In this document: one piece after another, positions 38,964-47,687 of the stretch
Layout: every line of letters starts with the position of its first letter
How positions within the stretch are numbered: position 1 is the first letter of the stretch
Assembly (NCBI RefSeq): GCF_040580765.1
Contig: NZ_CP158687.1
Coordinates: forward strand, 558,001-622,000
DNA: 64,000 nucleotides
Source: Lentibacter algarum
GTDB taxonomy: Bacteria; Pseudomonadota; Alphaproteobacteria; Rhodobacterales; Rhodobacteraceae
Reading direction: 5' to 3'
The notes under the pieces: generated by a model
The model's database searches: none
Seen by the model: only the letters and a program-made list of their open reading frames with translations
Told to the model about the DNA's origin: nothing
Made by a program: the position numbers and the translations under genes

Positions 38964-40082
38964 TTAGCCGAGGTGCTCTGTTACCATTTCATCAATTAAC
39001 TCTGAGACAAACGCCGCTGCGCGTGCGCTCGGCTGGCGTGCAGCGACGACCTCGGCCATCGGGTCAGGGGCTGTGATTTGGCTACCAGACATCTCTTCCA
39101 TGACTGCGTGGCCACAGAAGGGGACATAGGCCTCCGAATAGCCGCCTTCATGGGCCATCATGAGCTTGCCATCGCACAGCTCTTCGGCAGCTTTGACGAC
39201 ACGGCGGGTCATCTGTCGGAAGGTTTCTGCTGTGCAAAGTTGATGACCCAAAGGGTCAAATGTGCCCGCATCATAACCGCAGGCGATGATGATCACATCG
39301 GGCTTGAAGCGCGCGAGAGCCGGCAGGACGATCTTGTCCATTGTCTCAAGATAACTCGCATGGCCAGCGCCAGGCGGCAGGGGGATATTCATATTGTAAC
39401 CAAGGCCAGCCCCGCGGCCTTTGTCGGCTAAGTGACCTGAATTAATGGGATAATTGTTTTCTTCATGGATGGAAATGGTCAGGACATCGTCGCGATCATA
39501 GAAGATATGCTCGGTCCCGTTGCCGTGATGAACATCCCAGTCGATGACGGCAAAACGCGTCGCAAGACCTTGCGCTTTTGCGGCTTCAATGGCGATGGCG
39601 AGGTTGGCCAGAAGGCAGAAGCCATTGGGCCAGTCAGGCAGGCAGTGATGCCCAGGCGGGCGGGACAGGGCATAGGCGTTTTTAAGCTTGCCCGAAAGCA
39701 CATCACAAAGTGCGCTACGCGACAGGCCCGCAGACAGCGCAGCAATTTCATAACCGCCCTTGAGGAAGGGGGTGCGTAAGCCGAGCTCGCCACCATTTGC
39801 TGCGGAAAGCTCTTGGAATTTATGAAGAAAACCGAGCGGATGCACGCGTGCCAACTCTTCTTCGGTGCAGGGGGAAGCGGTCTGCATTGCAAGTTCTGCC
39901 GAGAGGCCCGTGACGTCCATCAAGTTTTTGAAGCGGCGTTTTGTTTCGGGCGCTTCGGGAAGGCCACCAGCAACAAGGGGTTGTACAAGCCCGCCAACAG
40001 GCAGGGTCAGCGCGTAATTCCCGCCGCCATGCCAGAATGTTTTTTCGTCCCAATAAAAGCCTGTTTTGCGGTCTGTGCCCAT
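38964..40082 (-). CDS. Class II histone deacetylase family protein
   Basis: This 372-residue zinc hydrolase has the arginase/deacetylase fold. I chose the ATG at 40082 (MGTDRKTGFYWDE) with GGAGG 7 bases upstream. Landmarks are RPPGHH (the charge-relay histidine pair), VIDWDVHHGNGTEHIFY (zinc ligands Asp and His), SIHEENNYP, and CGYDAGTFDPLG (third zinc ligand). LMAHEGGYSEAYVPFCGHAV closes the domain. Bacterial members act on acetylated polyamines, other acetyl-amines or proteins; the layout here is closest to HdaH-type enzymes. Which acetyl group it removes cannot be read from the sequence. An AT-rich cluster of inverted repeats lies upstream. Confidence 0.88.
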   Translation of the reverse strand: MGTDRKTGFYWDEKTFWHGGGNYALTLPVGGLVQPLVAGGLPEAPETKRRFKNLMDVTGLSAELAMQTASPCTEEELARVHPLGFLHKFQELSAANGGELGLRTPFLKGGYEIAALSAGLSRSALCDVLSGKLKNAYALSRPPGHHCLPDWPNGFCLLANLAIAIEAAKAQGLATRFAVIDWDVHHGNGTEHIFYDRDDVLTISIHEENNYPINSGHLADKGRGAGLGYNMNIPLPPGAGHASYLETMDKIVLPALARFKPDVIIIACGYDAGTFDPLGHQLCTAETFRQMTRRVVKAAEELCDGKLMMAHEGGYSEAYVPFCGHAVMEEMSGSQITAPDPMAEVVAARQPSARAAAFVSELIDEMVTEHLG

Positions 40083-40164
40083 TTGCCTGCCTCCTGCCAA
40101 TGTCTTGGGTCATTAGGACGAGGGCGGAACAAATTGGCAAGCGGCTAAAAGTGTCGTGACGGGA

Positions 40165-40197
40165 GGTTAAACTTTGAGGTTTAACAAACCTTAAACC
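40165..40197. promoter_or_regulatory. Cluster of interleaved GTTTAAC inverted repeats
   Basis: Two perfect inverted repeats overlap: GTTAAAC (40166-40172) with GTTTAAC (40179-40185), and GGTTTAA (40178-40184) with TTAAACC (40191-40197). The second also reads TTAA-N6-TTAA, close to the CtrA box TTAA-N7-TTAA. The cluster lies between the 80-residue hypothetical gene and the deacetylase gene, both on the minus strand, so it could regulate the deacetylase or fold at the 3' end of the hypothetical gene. Confidence 0.4.
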
Positions 40198-40202
40198 AGC
40201 CG

Positions 40203-40445
40203 TTAGAGGTCTTTTTCGCGCACCAGAGAATAGACGCCTTCGGGCAGATCAAGGGCTGCGGCGAGGTCTTGAACCTGAGCCATGGAGAGGGTGATCTTTT
40301 CGGTTTTGTCTGTGCGCGGGTTGTATTGTTCCAGCGTGACACATTCGCCAAATGCATTGATCACAATGTCTTCGCCCAAGGGCGTAGATCCCTCATCGAC
40401 AAGGGTTATGACCGTGCTGTCAAACTCGTGTTCTATTGAAAACAT
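40203..40445 (-). CDS. Small conserved hypothetical protein
   Basis: This 80-residue acidic, predicted cytoplasmic protein is made mostly of short beta strands (STVITLVDEG, ITLSMAQVQDLAAAL) and has one cysteine. I know no family for it. The even mix of hydrophobic and charged residues and normal codon use suggest a real gene. A short helix near the C-terminus is followed by EGVYSLVREKDL. It stands alone between the deacetylase gene downstream and the divergent M48 lipoprotein gene, 133 bases away. Function is not assigned. Confidence 0.6.
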   Translation of the reverse strand: MFSIEHEFDSTVITLVDEGSTPLGEDIVINAFGECVTLEQYNPRTDKTEKITLSMAQVQDLAAALDLPEGVYSLVREKDL

Positions 40446-40578
40446 ACCCCCAGAATAGGCGGATGCGCGCCACTTGCAAGGGCTTCGCTTGGCAGGGGGT
40501 CACAGCGGCGTGAAGGGGCTGGCGTGAGAGGGGTGTGCTCGCTATATTCTATTTCAGCAATTAAAGGCAGGCGGTGTG

Positions 40579-41298
40579 ATGTCATTCATTAAAAAGGCTT
40601 TTTTCGGCGTTGCCTTGTTGGCTTTAGCAGCCTGCGATGTGCCGACAGAAACGAGCGCGCCAGCGCCTGTTGCAACGGCCCAAGCGCCTACTCCGTCACA
40701 GCTCAGTGGACGCCAAGCGGCGCGCCAGTTTGTCGGCGTTGTGGAGACAGTTGAGCCTGTGGCAGAGCGTGAGTGCCGAGCGCGCGCACCGGGGATGAAC
40801 TGCGACTTCAAAATCGTGATTGATGACCGGCCAGGGCAACCTGTGAACGCCTATCAGACGCTTGATACATCAGGTCAGCCAATCATTGCTTTCACGATCG
40901 CTTTGATCGCTGATGTGCGCAATGCAGACGAGCTGGCCTTTGTGATGGGGCACGAAGCTGCGCACCATATTGCGGGCCATATCGCTCGCCAACAGCGCAA
41001 TGCGCAGGCGGGAGCCTTGGTCTTTGCGGGGCTGGCTGCGCTTACGGGCGCTGACGCTCAAGTGCTCCAAAACGCTGGGGAAATTGGCGCTCAAGTAGGG
41101 GCGCGGACGTACTCCAAGGACTATGAGATCGAGGCGGATATTCTTGGCACGGTGATCACCAAAAAGGCGGGCTATGATCCTGTTCGAGGGGCGGCATTCT
41201 TCAGCCGTATTCCCGATCCCGGGGATCGCTTTCTTGGCACACACCCACCCAATGCGCAGCGCATTGAAGCGGTGCGCCGTACGGCCTCACAGCTTTAG
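40579..41298 (+). CDS. M48 family metallopeptidase, lipoprotein
   Basis: This 239-residue lipoprotein has its lipobox in LALAAC with the cysteine at residue 19 (from the ATG at 40579; the preceding codon is also a possible GTG start). The peptidase M48 zinc motif HEAAH lies at residues 125-129 in VMGHEAAHHIAGH. The third ligand is in the KDYEIEADILG segment, and HPPNAQRIEAV near the end is typical of the BepA/LoiP group. This is the single catalytic domain without the TPR tail of BepA, so it resembles LoiP/YggG. Such proteases act on misfolded outer-membrane proteins. Confidence 0.88.
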   Translation: MSFIKKAFFGVALLALAACDVPTETSAPAPVATAQAPTPSQLSGRQAARQFVGVVETVEPVAERECRARAPGMNCDFKIVIDDRPGQPVNAYQTLDTSGQPIIAFTIALIADVRNADELAFVMGHEAAHHIAGHIARQQRNAQAGALVFAGLAALTGADAQVLQNAGEIGAQVGARTYSKDYEIEADILGTVITKKAGYDPVRGAAFFSRIPDPGDRFLGTHPPNAQRIEAVRRTASQL

Positions 41299-41306
41299 CC
41301 AAGCCT

Positions 41307-41669
41307 GTGAACCAGCTTGACAATATCATCAGCGACAGAGGCTCGCGCTATTCTGTTTCAGGTGGCGTGGCTGAGACGCGCGAAGCGGCCGAGGCACTGC
41401 TTAAAGAGCTGAAACGCAACAAGAAATATGCCAAGGCGACACATAACACATGGGCGATGATCCTGCCCGATGGCACGCCACTCAAGTCAGACGATGGCGA
41501 AAGCGGAGCAGGTATGGTCATCGTGCGGATGTTGGAGCGCGAAGAGCTTTTGGGCCATGTGATCGTCGTGACACGGTGGTATGGCGGCAAGCATCTTGGG
41601 GGCGACCGTTTCCGTCATGTGCAAGATGCTGTCACGGCCTATCTCAGCGCTTTTTTCCGCGGCGGTTAA
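41307..41669 (+). CDS. YigZ/IMPACT family protein, N-terminal domain only
   Basis: This 120-residue protein corresponds to the IMPACT N-terminal domain (UPF0029). It shows SKFIA-region equivalents, then KATHNTWAMIL, DDGESGAGMVIVRMLE and VVTRWYGGKHLGGDRFRHV, the last being the family signature. E. coli YigZ is about 200 residues with a second, C-terminal DUF1949 domain, which is missing here. The start GTG at 41307 lies 8 bases after the M48 gene stop and has no good ribosome binding site, so translation may depend on the upstream gene. The role of the family in bacteria is unclear; the eukaryotic relative controls Gcn2. Confidence 0.82.
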   Translation: MNQLDNIISDRGSRYSVSGGVAETREAAEALLKELKRNKKYAKATHNTWAMILPDGTPLKSDDGESGAGMVIVRMLEREELLGHVIVVTRWYGGKHLGGDRFRHVQDAVTAYLSAFFRGG

Positions 41670-41707
41670 CCTTTGAAAAGGGGCTGATTCTAGGGGGGTG
41701 AAAAGCG

Positions 41708-41740
41708 TGCACAACCCATGCACAACCCGTGCACCGCCTG
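41708..41740. repeat. Tandem 11-bp direct repeats upstream of the DUF6455 gene
   Basis: Two near-identical 11-bp units, TGCACAACCCA (41708-41718) and TGCACAACCCG (41719-41729), are followed by a partial third, TGCACCGCCTG (41730-41740). The period is one helical turn. They lie in the 227-base gap between the YigZ-like and DUF6455 genes. The rest of that gap holds a palindrome, AAGATATCTT (41839-41848), and no gene that I can support. Confidence 0.5.
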
Positions 41741-41896
41741 AACGGGTTTTGAAATTCGGCTTAAAACGGGCTGTTTGTTAAGGCCGCGCGCGCTGATCGG
41801 CGGATAAACGCAACGTACGGTCGGTTTGCGCTATGTCAAAGATATCTTGGATTTGGAGGGCCAGAGTGTAGCTCTGATCTGAGAAGGACGATCTCT

Positions 41897-42160
41897 ATGA
41901 CGCTTGCAACTTCTGCTTATACTGCTCCGCTTGGAAATCCTGCGCTTCACTTTGAGCTCACCCGCTTGGCTGCCGCCAATATGGGCGTTTGTATGAGCAC
42001 AGCCATGGCCTCGGGGGCTTTGGGCGTGAAGGACCACGCTGACATGATAACCCGCTGCCGTAGCTGTCCGTTTGCACAGGCGTGCATGGAGGCGCTGGCC
42101 GAAGGACAAGTGCCGGCGGAGTGCGGCAACCGCTCGCTGCTTTACGGACTGGCGGGGTGA
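41897..42160 (+). CDS. DUF6455 family cysteine-rich protein
   Basis: This 87-residue protein has five cysteines (C32, C54, C57, C63, C76) in the pattern of DUF6455: TRCRSCPFAQACMEAL, then PAECGNRSLL. Such a C-x2-C-x5-C-x12-C array could bind a metal or an iron-sulfur cluster, but this has not been shown to my knowledge. The family is common in Rhodobacterales as small stand-alone proteins. It has its own upstream region with direct repeats and converges with rimO after 7 bases. Confidence 0.8.
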   Translation: MTLATSAYTAPLGNPALHFELTRLAAANMGVCMSTAMASGALGVKDHADMITRCRSCPFAQACMEALAEGQVPAECGNRSLLYGLAG

Positions 42161-42167
42161 TCGGCGT

Positions 42168-43538
42168 TTAGAGCCGTCCCCACAAATCATACTCGCCTGC
42201 CTCATCAACCTCGACAGATACGATCTGGCCGACTTTGAGGGCTTCTGTGCCTTCGTCGATAAAGAGGTTCCCGTCGATCTCGGGCGCATCAGCTTTCGTG
42301 CGGCAGGTGGCGATTCCGTCTTCGTCGATGTCGTCAATAATCACATCCATGCGCTGGCCGACTTTGGCGGCGAGCTTGGCCTCGGAGATGGCTTGAGCCT
42401 TCTCCATGAAGCGCTCCCACCGCTCTTGCTTGAGCGCCTCGGCGACGTGATCGGGCAGGGCATTGCTGCGCGCGCCTGCGACGTTTTCGTATTTGAAGCA
42501 TCCAACGCGGTCGAGCTGGGCTTCATCCATCCAGTCGAGCAGGGTCTGGAACTCTGCCTCAGATTCGCCGGGGTAGCCGACGATAAATGTCGAGCGTAGC
42601 GTGATGTCAGGGCAGAGGTCGCGCCACTCATTGATCCGGTCAAGAGTGCGCTCGGCGTGGGCCGGGCGGGCCATCCGCTTGAGCGTCTCGGGGTGCGCGT
42701 GCTGAAAAGGGATATCAAGGTAGGGCAGGATCAGCCCTTCGCTCATCAGCGGGATAATTTCGCGCACGGAAGGATAGGGGTACACATAGTGCAGGCGCAC
42801 CCATGCCCCGAGCGATCCGAGGTCGCGCGCGAGCGTTGTGATCGGCTGTTCGGTGAGACCACGGCGGACATCATTTGGCCAGTCGGTGCCGTAGGCGGAA
42901 GTGTCTTGAGAGATCACAAGAAGCTCTTGAACGCCGTTTTCAACAAGCTTTTCCGCCTCGCGCAGAACGGCTTTATGGGGCCGAGAGGCCAGACGGCCCC
43001 GCATATCGGGGATAATGCAGAACTTGCACTTATGGTTGCAACCTTCTGATATCTTTAGATAACTATAGTGGCGAGGTGTGAGGCTCACACCAGAGGCTGG
43101 CAAGAGGTCAATAAAGGGGTCGGGGCTGGGCGGCACGACCGCGTGCACGGCATCCAGCACCTGCTCATATTGGTGCGGGCCTGTCACCGCGAGGATACGC
43201 GGGTGATGTTCGCGGATATAGTCAGGCTCTGCACCAAGGCAGCCAGTGACGATCACTTTGCCATTTTCGGCAAGCGCTTCGCCGATGGCGTCAAGGCTCT
43301 CGGCTTTGGCTGAATCCAGAAAACCGCAGGTGTTGACGATCACGGCATCGGCGCCTGAATAGTCCGGCGAGATCCCGTAGCCCTCGGCTCTGAGGCGCGT
43401 CAGGATGCGCTCGCTGTCGACCAGTGCTTTGGGGCAGCCAAGCGAAACCATCCCGATTGTGGGCTGGCCTTCACGGCGTGTTTCAGAAAGCTGGGCGCGG
43501 GCGAGATCTGGACGCAGATCGGGGGGATTTTGTGACAT
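42168..43538 (-). CDS. rimO: Ribosomal protein S12 methylthiotransferase RimO
   Basis: RimO (456 residues) is a radical-SAM enzyme that adds a methylthio group to the beta carbon of an aspartate of ribosomal protein S12. I chose the ATG at 43538 ([10 protein letters not shown]) with GGAG four bases upstream. The N-terminal UPF0004 domain begins [15 protein letters not shown] and holds the first cluster cysteines (also [11 protein letters not shown] and VTGCLGAE). The radical-SAM motif is C-x3-C-x2-C in [15 protein letters not shown] domain ends the protein ([13 protein letters not shown]). The CPKALVDSE form distinguishes RimO from MiaB. Confidence 0.96.
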   Translation of the reverse strand: MSQNPPDLRPDLARAQLSETRREGQPTIGMVSLGCPKALVDSERILTRLRAEGYGISPDYSGADAVIVNTCGFLDSAKAESLDAIGEALAENGKVIVTGCLGAEPDYIREHHPRILAVTGPHQYEQVLDAVHAVVPPSPDPFIDLLPASGVSLTPRHYSYLKISEGCNHKCKFCIIPDMRGRLASRPHKAVLREAEKLVENGVQELLVISQDTSAYGTDWPNDVRRGLTEQPITTLARDLGSLGAWVRLHYVYPYPSVREIIPLMSEGLILPYLDIPFQHAHPETLKRMARPAHAERTLDRINEWRDLCPDITLRSTFIVGYPGESEAEFQTLLDWMDEAQLDRVGCFKYENVAGARSNALPDHVAEALKQERWERFMEKAQAISEAKLAAKVGQRMDVIIDDIDEDGIATCRTKADAPEIDGNLFIDEGTEALKVGQIVSVEVDEAGEYDLWGRL

Positions 43539-43651
43539 GACGCTCCTATAGCGGCTGAATTGCGCTTGGGGAAGGGGGCGCATTGGGCAAGATGATTGAA
43601 GCCTGTGGCGTGAGAGCATAGCCTTGGGCAAGTCAAAGGAGACGTCTTCAC

Positions 43652-45574
43652 ATGCGATTTTTGCGCTGGATTTTTATTGCTGTATTTTTGTTTGTTGGGT
43701 TTGCTGCTGCGGGCCTCATGCTTTTGCCAAAAGAGCGGATTGCCAAGGTGGCGAGTGCAGAGATGTCCAAGGCGCTTGGGCGTGAGGTTTTGATTTCGGG
43801 TGATATTGGATTGAGTGTCTGGCCCGTGTTGGGCGTGAAGACGGGGCCTGTGCAGATCGCTGGCCCAGAGTGGGACGCGGCACCTTTGCTCAAGGCTGAA
43901 GCGCTGAGTATCGGGGTGGGCGCGGCAGCGGCGCTCAAGCGGGAGATTGAAATCCGCCGTGTTGAGCTTGTCTCCCCCGAAATCAATCTGATCACGGCCA
44001 AGGACGGGCGGGTGAGCTGGGCCTTTGGCGAGAGCACAGAGGCGGCAGGCGCCACCGAGGGCAGCACGGGTGTGACGCCCTTTAGCCTTGCGCGCGCGAC
44101 AGTGACAGGCGGGACAGTTTTGATTGACGACCGCCGTGCTGGCACGCGGGAAAAGCTCACTGGGCTGGATGTGGCGCTTTCTATGCCCAAGCTTGCAGGG
44201 CCTGCAACACTCAAGCTGAGCGGTTTGCGCGGTGGGGCGGCGTTGAGCCTTGAGGGGACTGTGGGCAATGCGCGTGACTTGATCGCGGGCAAGCTTACGC
44301 CTGTGACAGCGCGCTTTGAGGCTGCGGGCGGCAGCGCGCGCTTTGAGGGGCGTATGAGCCAAGCGCTTGAGGCCGAAGGACAGATGAGCTTGAGTACATC
44401 AAGCACCTCGACGTTTATGCAGAGCCTTGGGCTCGGCGCGGCAGAGCTGCCACGCGGCATGGGCCAAGCGATCGATATGACAGGGCAAGTCACGTTTTCG
44501 GGCGGAGAGATTGTGAACCTGCGCGGCATGACCTTGAAGCTTGATCAGAACACGTTGACGGGGGATGCGGACATTCGGCTTGGCGGCGCGAAGCCGCAGA
44601 TCACTGCGAAGCTGGCGGCGGGGGCGCTTGATTTTGCGTCGCTCGCGGCCGAAGGGGGCAGCGGCGGCGGCGAGAGCAGTGCTGGCTGGAGCAAGACGAC
44701 GATTGATGCGAGCGGGCTGGCGGCTGTGAATGCTGAAGTGAGCCTTGCTGTGCAATCGCTTGATGCGGGGATGATCAAGCTGGGGGCAAGCAGTCTGGGC
44801 GTGAGCTTGGACAATTCGCGGCTTGTTTTGAAGCTTCCTAAGGCGACAGGCTATGGCGGGCAAATCTCTGGCGAATTTGTGGTGAACAACCGTGGCGGGC
44901 TGTCTGTGGGTGGCAACTTGAACATTTTGCAGGCTGATGTGAAGTCGCTTCTTGTCGATCTGATGGGCGTTGAGCGGTTGTCAGGGAAGGGTGACGGGTT
45001 CGTTAAATTTCTTGGATCGGGGAGAAATCTGGACGCAATCATGAATTCGCTGTCGGGCAACGGCGGACTCGCTATGGCGGGGGGGACGATTTCGGGCTTG
45101 GACCTCAACGGGCTTATGGGCACTGGCAATGGCACCAAAGGCACGACAGTTTTTGACAAGCTCGGCGCGAGTTTTGACATCAAGGCAGGTGTCTTGAGCA
45201 ATGACAATCTGAATATGACGCTGCCGCGGATCGCTGCGACGGGCAAAGGCGTTGTGGGCCTTGGCGCCCAGACGATCAACTACGTGTTTACGCCCGTAGC
45301 GCTGAAGGCCAGCAGCGGCAAGGACTTGGCCTTTCCTGTCAAGATTTATGGGCCTTGGAGCAACCCGAAGATTATTCCTGATCTGAGTGCTGCGATTGAT
45401 CTGAACTTCAAGGAGAAGAAGGAAGAAGTGAAGCAAAAGGCCAATGACGCGATCAAGAAAAAGGTGGAGCAAGAGCTTGGTGTGAGTGTGGGCGAGGGGC
45501 AGAGTGTGGAAGATGCTGTGAAGCAGGGCGTCGAAGACAAGCTGAAGAAAGAGTTGTTCAAGATTTTTGAGTGA
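43652..45574 (+). CDS. AsmA family envelope protein
   Basis: This 640-residue protein has one N-terminal membrane helix (about residues 4-24) and a large periplasmic part of the AsmA type. The N-terminal AsmA domain is clear: [31 protein letters not shown], then VQIAGPEW and [20 protein letters not shown]. The C-terminal AsmA_2 domain has the [17 protein letters not shown] and GLDLNGLMG segments. AsmA-like proteins are thought to form hydrophobic grooves that carry phospholipid between the two membranes. The C-terminal 70 residues are helical and Lys/Glu-rich. It is divergent from rimO (113-base gap). Confidence 0.88.
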   Translation: MRFLRWIFIAVFLFVGFAAAGLMLLPKERIAKVASAEMSKALGREVLISGDIGLSVWPVLGVKTGPVQIAGPEWDAAPLLKAEALSIGVGAAAALKREIEIRRVELVSPEINLITAKDGRVSWAFGESTEAAGATEGSTGVTPFSLARATVTGGTVLIDDRRAGTREKLTGLDVALSMPKLAGPATLKLSGLRGGAALSLEGTVGNARDLIAGKLTPVTARFEAAGGSARFEGRMSQALEAEGQMSLSTSSTSTFMQSLGLGAAELPRGMGQAIDMTGQVTFSGGEIVNLRGMTLKLDQNTLTGDADIRLGGAKPQITAKLAAGALDFASLAAEGGSGGGESSAGWSKTTIDASGLAAVNAEVSLAVQSLDAGMIKLGASSLGVSLDNSRLVLKLPKATGYGGQISGEFVVNNRGGLSVGGNLNILQADVKSLLVDLMGVERLSGKGDGFVKFLGSGRNLDAIMNSLSGNGGLAMAGGTISGLDLNGLMGTGNGTKGTTVFDKLGASFDIKAGVLSNDNLNMTLPRIAATGKGVVGLGAQTINYVFTPVALKASSGKDLAFPVKIYGPWSNPKIIPDLSAAIDLNFKEKKEEVKQKANDAIKKKVEQELGVSVGEGQSVEDAVKQGVEDKLKKELFKIFE

Positions 45575-45591
45575 AGCGTTTTGGGGTTCGA

Positions 45592-45668
45592 ATTGCGCTG
45601 CGCGCAATCCGATCCGCTGGGGGACCAGTCCCCCAGACCCCCTGGGATATTTTTGAAGAGAAGAAGCT
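45592..45668 (-). repeat. REP-like 3' element: hairpins plus GATATTTTT motif
   Basis: Two hairpins are packed here: ATTGCGC/GCGCAAT (45592-45608) and a nearly gap-free CTGGGGGAC/GTCCCCCAG (45617-45636). They are followed by a C-rich stretch and GGGATATTTTTGAAGAG. Read on the minus strand the order is stop codon region, pyrimidine-rich tract, AAAAATATCCC, then the GC hairpin, which is the layout of a dispersed 3'-end element I recall from Rhodobacterales genomes. It lies between the convergent AsmA gene and the 168-residue hypothetical gene. A related element is at 47641-47687. Confidence 0.55.
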
Positions 45669-45688
45669 GTGGGGGAGGCTTTTGAGGG

Positions 45689-46195
45689 TTAGCCGCGCGG
45701 GAGGGCGAGCGTTGTTGTCGTGGATTGGAGCGCGTCTGCGCTATCGGGTTCGATGCGCATAAGAATGATGCCCCAGTTGTTTGTCTCGGTCTGCGCTGTG
45801 AAAGCGCGGTGGAGATCCCAGTCGAGTGGATCGGTGTGCTCGGAGAGCTCCGGAAGTTTGGCGGCTATGAAAGCGACGATACTGGCGACGGCAGTGTCGC
45901 GTTGGGCCTCTGTCATCAGGCGTGTGGCGTCTTTGACTTCGCAGATGTCACGGCTTTGAATGGCTTGCAGGCCTGCGCTATCGAGGCGGGTGATGCGCTT
46001 TTCGTTTTTCACAAGGGTTGCAAACGGATCTGAGCCGCTTTGCGCTTTGGCGAGGCGGCTCACGCAGTGATTTTCAAAGAGCGCGAGGTAGGCGCTTGCG
46101 GGATCGGGCGGATGGGCCGTTTGCCAGAGTGCGCGGCCAGATAGGCCAAGCCCCAAGACAAGGGCTGCCGCAAAGGCAATACGGCTTGGTTTCAT
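45689..46195 (-). CDS. Hypothetical exported or membrane-anchored protein at the end of the suc-lpd cluster
   Basis: This 168-residue protein has an N-terminal hydrophobic segment (about residues 5-22, SRIAFAAALVLGLGLSGRAL), so it is either exported or anchored in the inner membrane. The remainder is acidic and mostly helical with two cysteines (ENHCVSRL and SRDICEVKD), then a strand-rich end (NWGIILMRIEP). I recognise no family. I chose the ATG at 46195, 13 bases after the lpdA stop, which makes it the last gene of the sucCDAB-MAPEG-lpdA operon. The frame is open upstream inside lpdA but that part is not protein-like. Confidence 0.6.
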   Translation of the reverse strand: MKPSRIAFAAALVLGLGLSGRALWQTAHPPDPASAYLALFENHCVSRLAKAQSGSDPFATLVKNEKRITRLDSAGLQAIQSRDICEVKDATRLMTEAQRDTAVASIVAFIAAKLPELSEHTDPLDWDLHRAFTAQTETNNWGIILMRIEPDSADALQSTTTTLALPRG

Positions 46196-46208
46196 CCGCC
46201 CTGTTTCC

Positions 46209-47597
46209 TCAAGCGTGGATTGCGCCGTCGCCACAGGCGAGGGCAGCTTCGCGCACGGCTTCCGAGTAGGTCGGGTGCGCGTGGCAGGTGAGGGCGATGT
46301 CCTCTGCGGAGGCGCCAAATTCCATGGCCACGCAAAGCTCGTGGATCATATCGCCAGCGGCGGGGCCGATGATGGCGGCGCCAAGCACACGGTCTGTTGT
46401 GGCATCGGTGATGATTTTGACGAAACCGTCGCCTTGGTGGACCGCTTTGGCGCGGGCGTTGCCCATGAACATGAACTTGCCAACCTTGGTTTTGACACCC
46501 TCTTCTTTGAGCTGGGCCTCTGTTTTGCCGACGGTCGCCACTTCGGGGGAGGTATAGACCACGCCCGGGATCACGCCGTAGTTTACGTGGCCGTGCTTGC
46601 CTGCCATCACCTCGGCGACGGCCATGCCTTCGTCTTCGGCTTTGTGCGCGAGCATTGGCCCTTCGATCACATCGCCGATGGCGTAGAGGCCTGCCACATT
46701 GGTTTGCCAATGGGCGTTGGTTTTGATCTGGCCACGGGGGGTCATCTCGACGCCGAGCGCGTCAAGTCCGAGGCCGTCGACGTAGGGCTTGCGGCCTGTG
46801 GCGACGAGAACGATATCGGCTTCGATGGTGGCCTCTGTGTCGTCCTTTTTGGTTTTGTAAGTGACGGTAGCCTTGCCTTTGCCAGCCTTGGCAGACTGGA
46901 CGGCAGCACCCATGACGAAGGTCAGGCCCTGCTTCTCAAGGATTCGCTTGAATGTGCGCTGCACGTCGGCGTCCATGCCGGGAGTGATCGCGTCCATGTA
47001 TTCCACCACGGTGACTTCAGAGCCGAGGCGGGCATAGACAGAGCCAAGCTCAAGCCCGATCACGCCTGCGCCGATGACGACAAGTTTCTTCGGGATTTTG
47101 GCAAGGGTGAGCGCGCCTGTGGAGGAGACGATTGTTTTCTCGTCGATCTCGACACCTGGCAGCGTTGCGGGGGCGGAGCCAGAGGCGACAACGATATGTT
47201 TGGCGTCGTGGAGCTCATCGCCCACCTTCACTTTGCCTGCCTCGGGAATGGAGCCCCAGCCTTTGAGCCAGTCGATTTTGTTTTTCTTGAAGAGGAACTC
47301 GATGCCGCCGGTGTTTTGGCCGATGGTGTCGTCTTTATAGGCGAGCATCTGCTTCCAGTCGACGGAGGGGCTTTTGCCCTTGAGGCCCATGGCGGCGAAG
47401 TTGTGCTCGGCTTCGTGCAGCATGTGGGAGGCGTGCAAGAGGGCCTTGGACGGAATGCAGCCGACGTTGAGGCAGGTGCCGCCCAATGTGTCGCGGCCTT
47501 CGACCACAGCTGTTTTGAGGCCAAGCTGGGCGCAGCGGATGGCTGAGACATAGCCGCCGGGGCCGGCGCCGATGATGATTACGTCATATGATGCCAT
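46209..47597 (-). CDS. lpdA: Dihydrolipoyl dehydrogenase (E3)
   Basis: This 462-residue flavoprotein reoxidises the lipoyl groups of 2-oxoacid dehydrogenases, passing electrons to NAD. It has the FAD-binding GAGPGGY near the N-terminus, the redox cysteine pair C42 and C47 in [12 protein letters not shown], the NAD-binding [12 protein letters not shown], and the interface histidine-glutamate motif CHAHPTYSE near the C-terminus. AAGGAG precedes the ATG by 7 bases. Its place in the suc operon suggests that it serves the 2-oxoglutarate dehydrogenase complex. Confidence 0.97.
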   Translation of the reverse strand: MASYDVIIIGAGPGGYVSAIRCAQLGLKTAVVEGRDTLGGTCLNVGCIPSKALLHASHMLHEAEHNFAAMGLKGKSPSVDWKQMLAYKDDTIGQNTGGIEFLFKKNKIDWLKGWGSIPEAGKVKVGDELHDAKHIVVASGSAPATLPGVEIDEKTIVSSTGALTLAKIPKKLVVIGAGVIGLELGSVYARLGSEVTVVEYMDAITPGMDADVQRTFKRILEKQGLTFVMGAAVQSAKAGKGKATVTYKTKKDDTEATIEADIVLVATGRKPYVDGLGLDALGVEMTPRGQIKTNAHWQTNVAGLYAIGDVIEGPMLAHKAEDEGMAVAEVMAGKHGHVNYGVIPGVVYTSPEVATVGKTEAQLKEEGVKTKVGKFMFMGNARAKAVHQGDGFVKIITDATTDRVLGAAIIGPAAGDMIHELCVAMEFGASAEDIALTCHAHPTYSEAVREAALACGDGAIHA

Positions 47598-47640
47598 GGG
47601 GAGGCTCCTTTTGGTGATGGGGGGAGAGGCTTGGCCCCTC

Positions 47641-47687
47641 TTGGCCTTTGGCCAATTTACCCAAAGATATTTGAGGCAAGAAAAAAG
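47641..47687 (-). repeat. REP-like 3' element after the MAPEG gene
   Basis: TTGGCC-TTT-GGCCAA (47641-47655) is followed by CCCAAAGATATTTGAGGCAAG and a run of A. On the minus strand this directly follows the MAPEG stop codon. The GATATTT and AAGAA parts are shared with the element at 45592-45668, which also directly follows a minus-strand gene. It may act as a 3' end processing or termination signal between MAPEG and lpdA. Confidence 0.45.

Noticed and set aside
45586..45610. tRNA-like GTTCGAAT segment after the AsmA gene
   Set aside because: No cloverleaf can be built around it, and the surrounding hairpins fit a repeat element better.
46215..47546. A 443-codon open frame antisense to lpdA
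   Set aside because: It mirrors the lpdA coding frame in GC-rich DNA, has no family motif, and is rich in Gly, His, Asp and Ala as expected for such a shadow. lpdA itself is certain.
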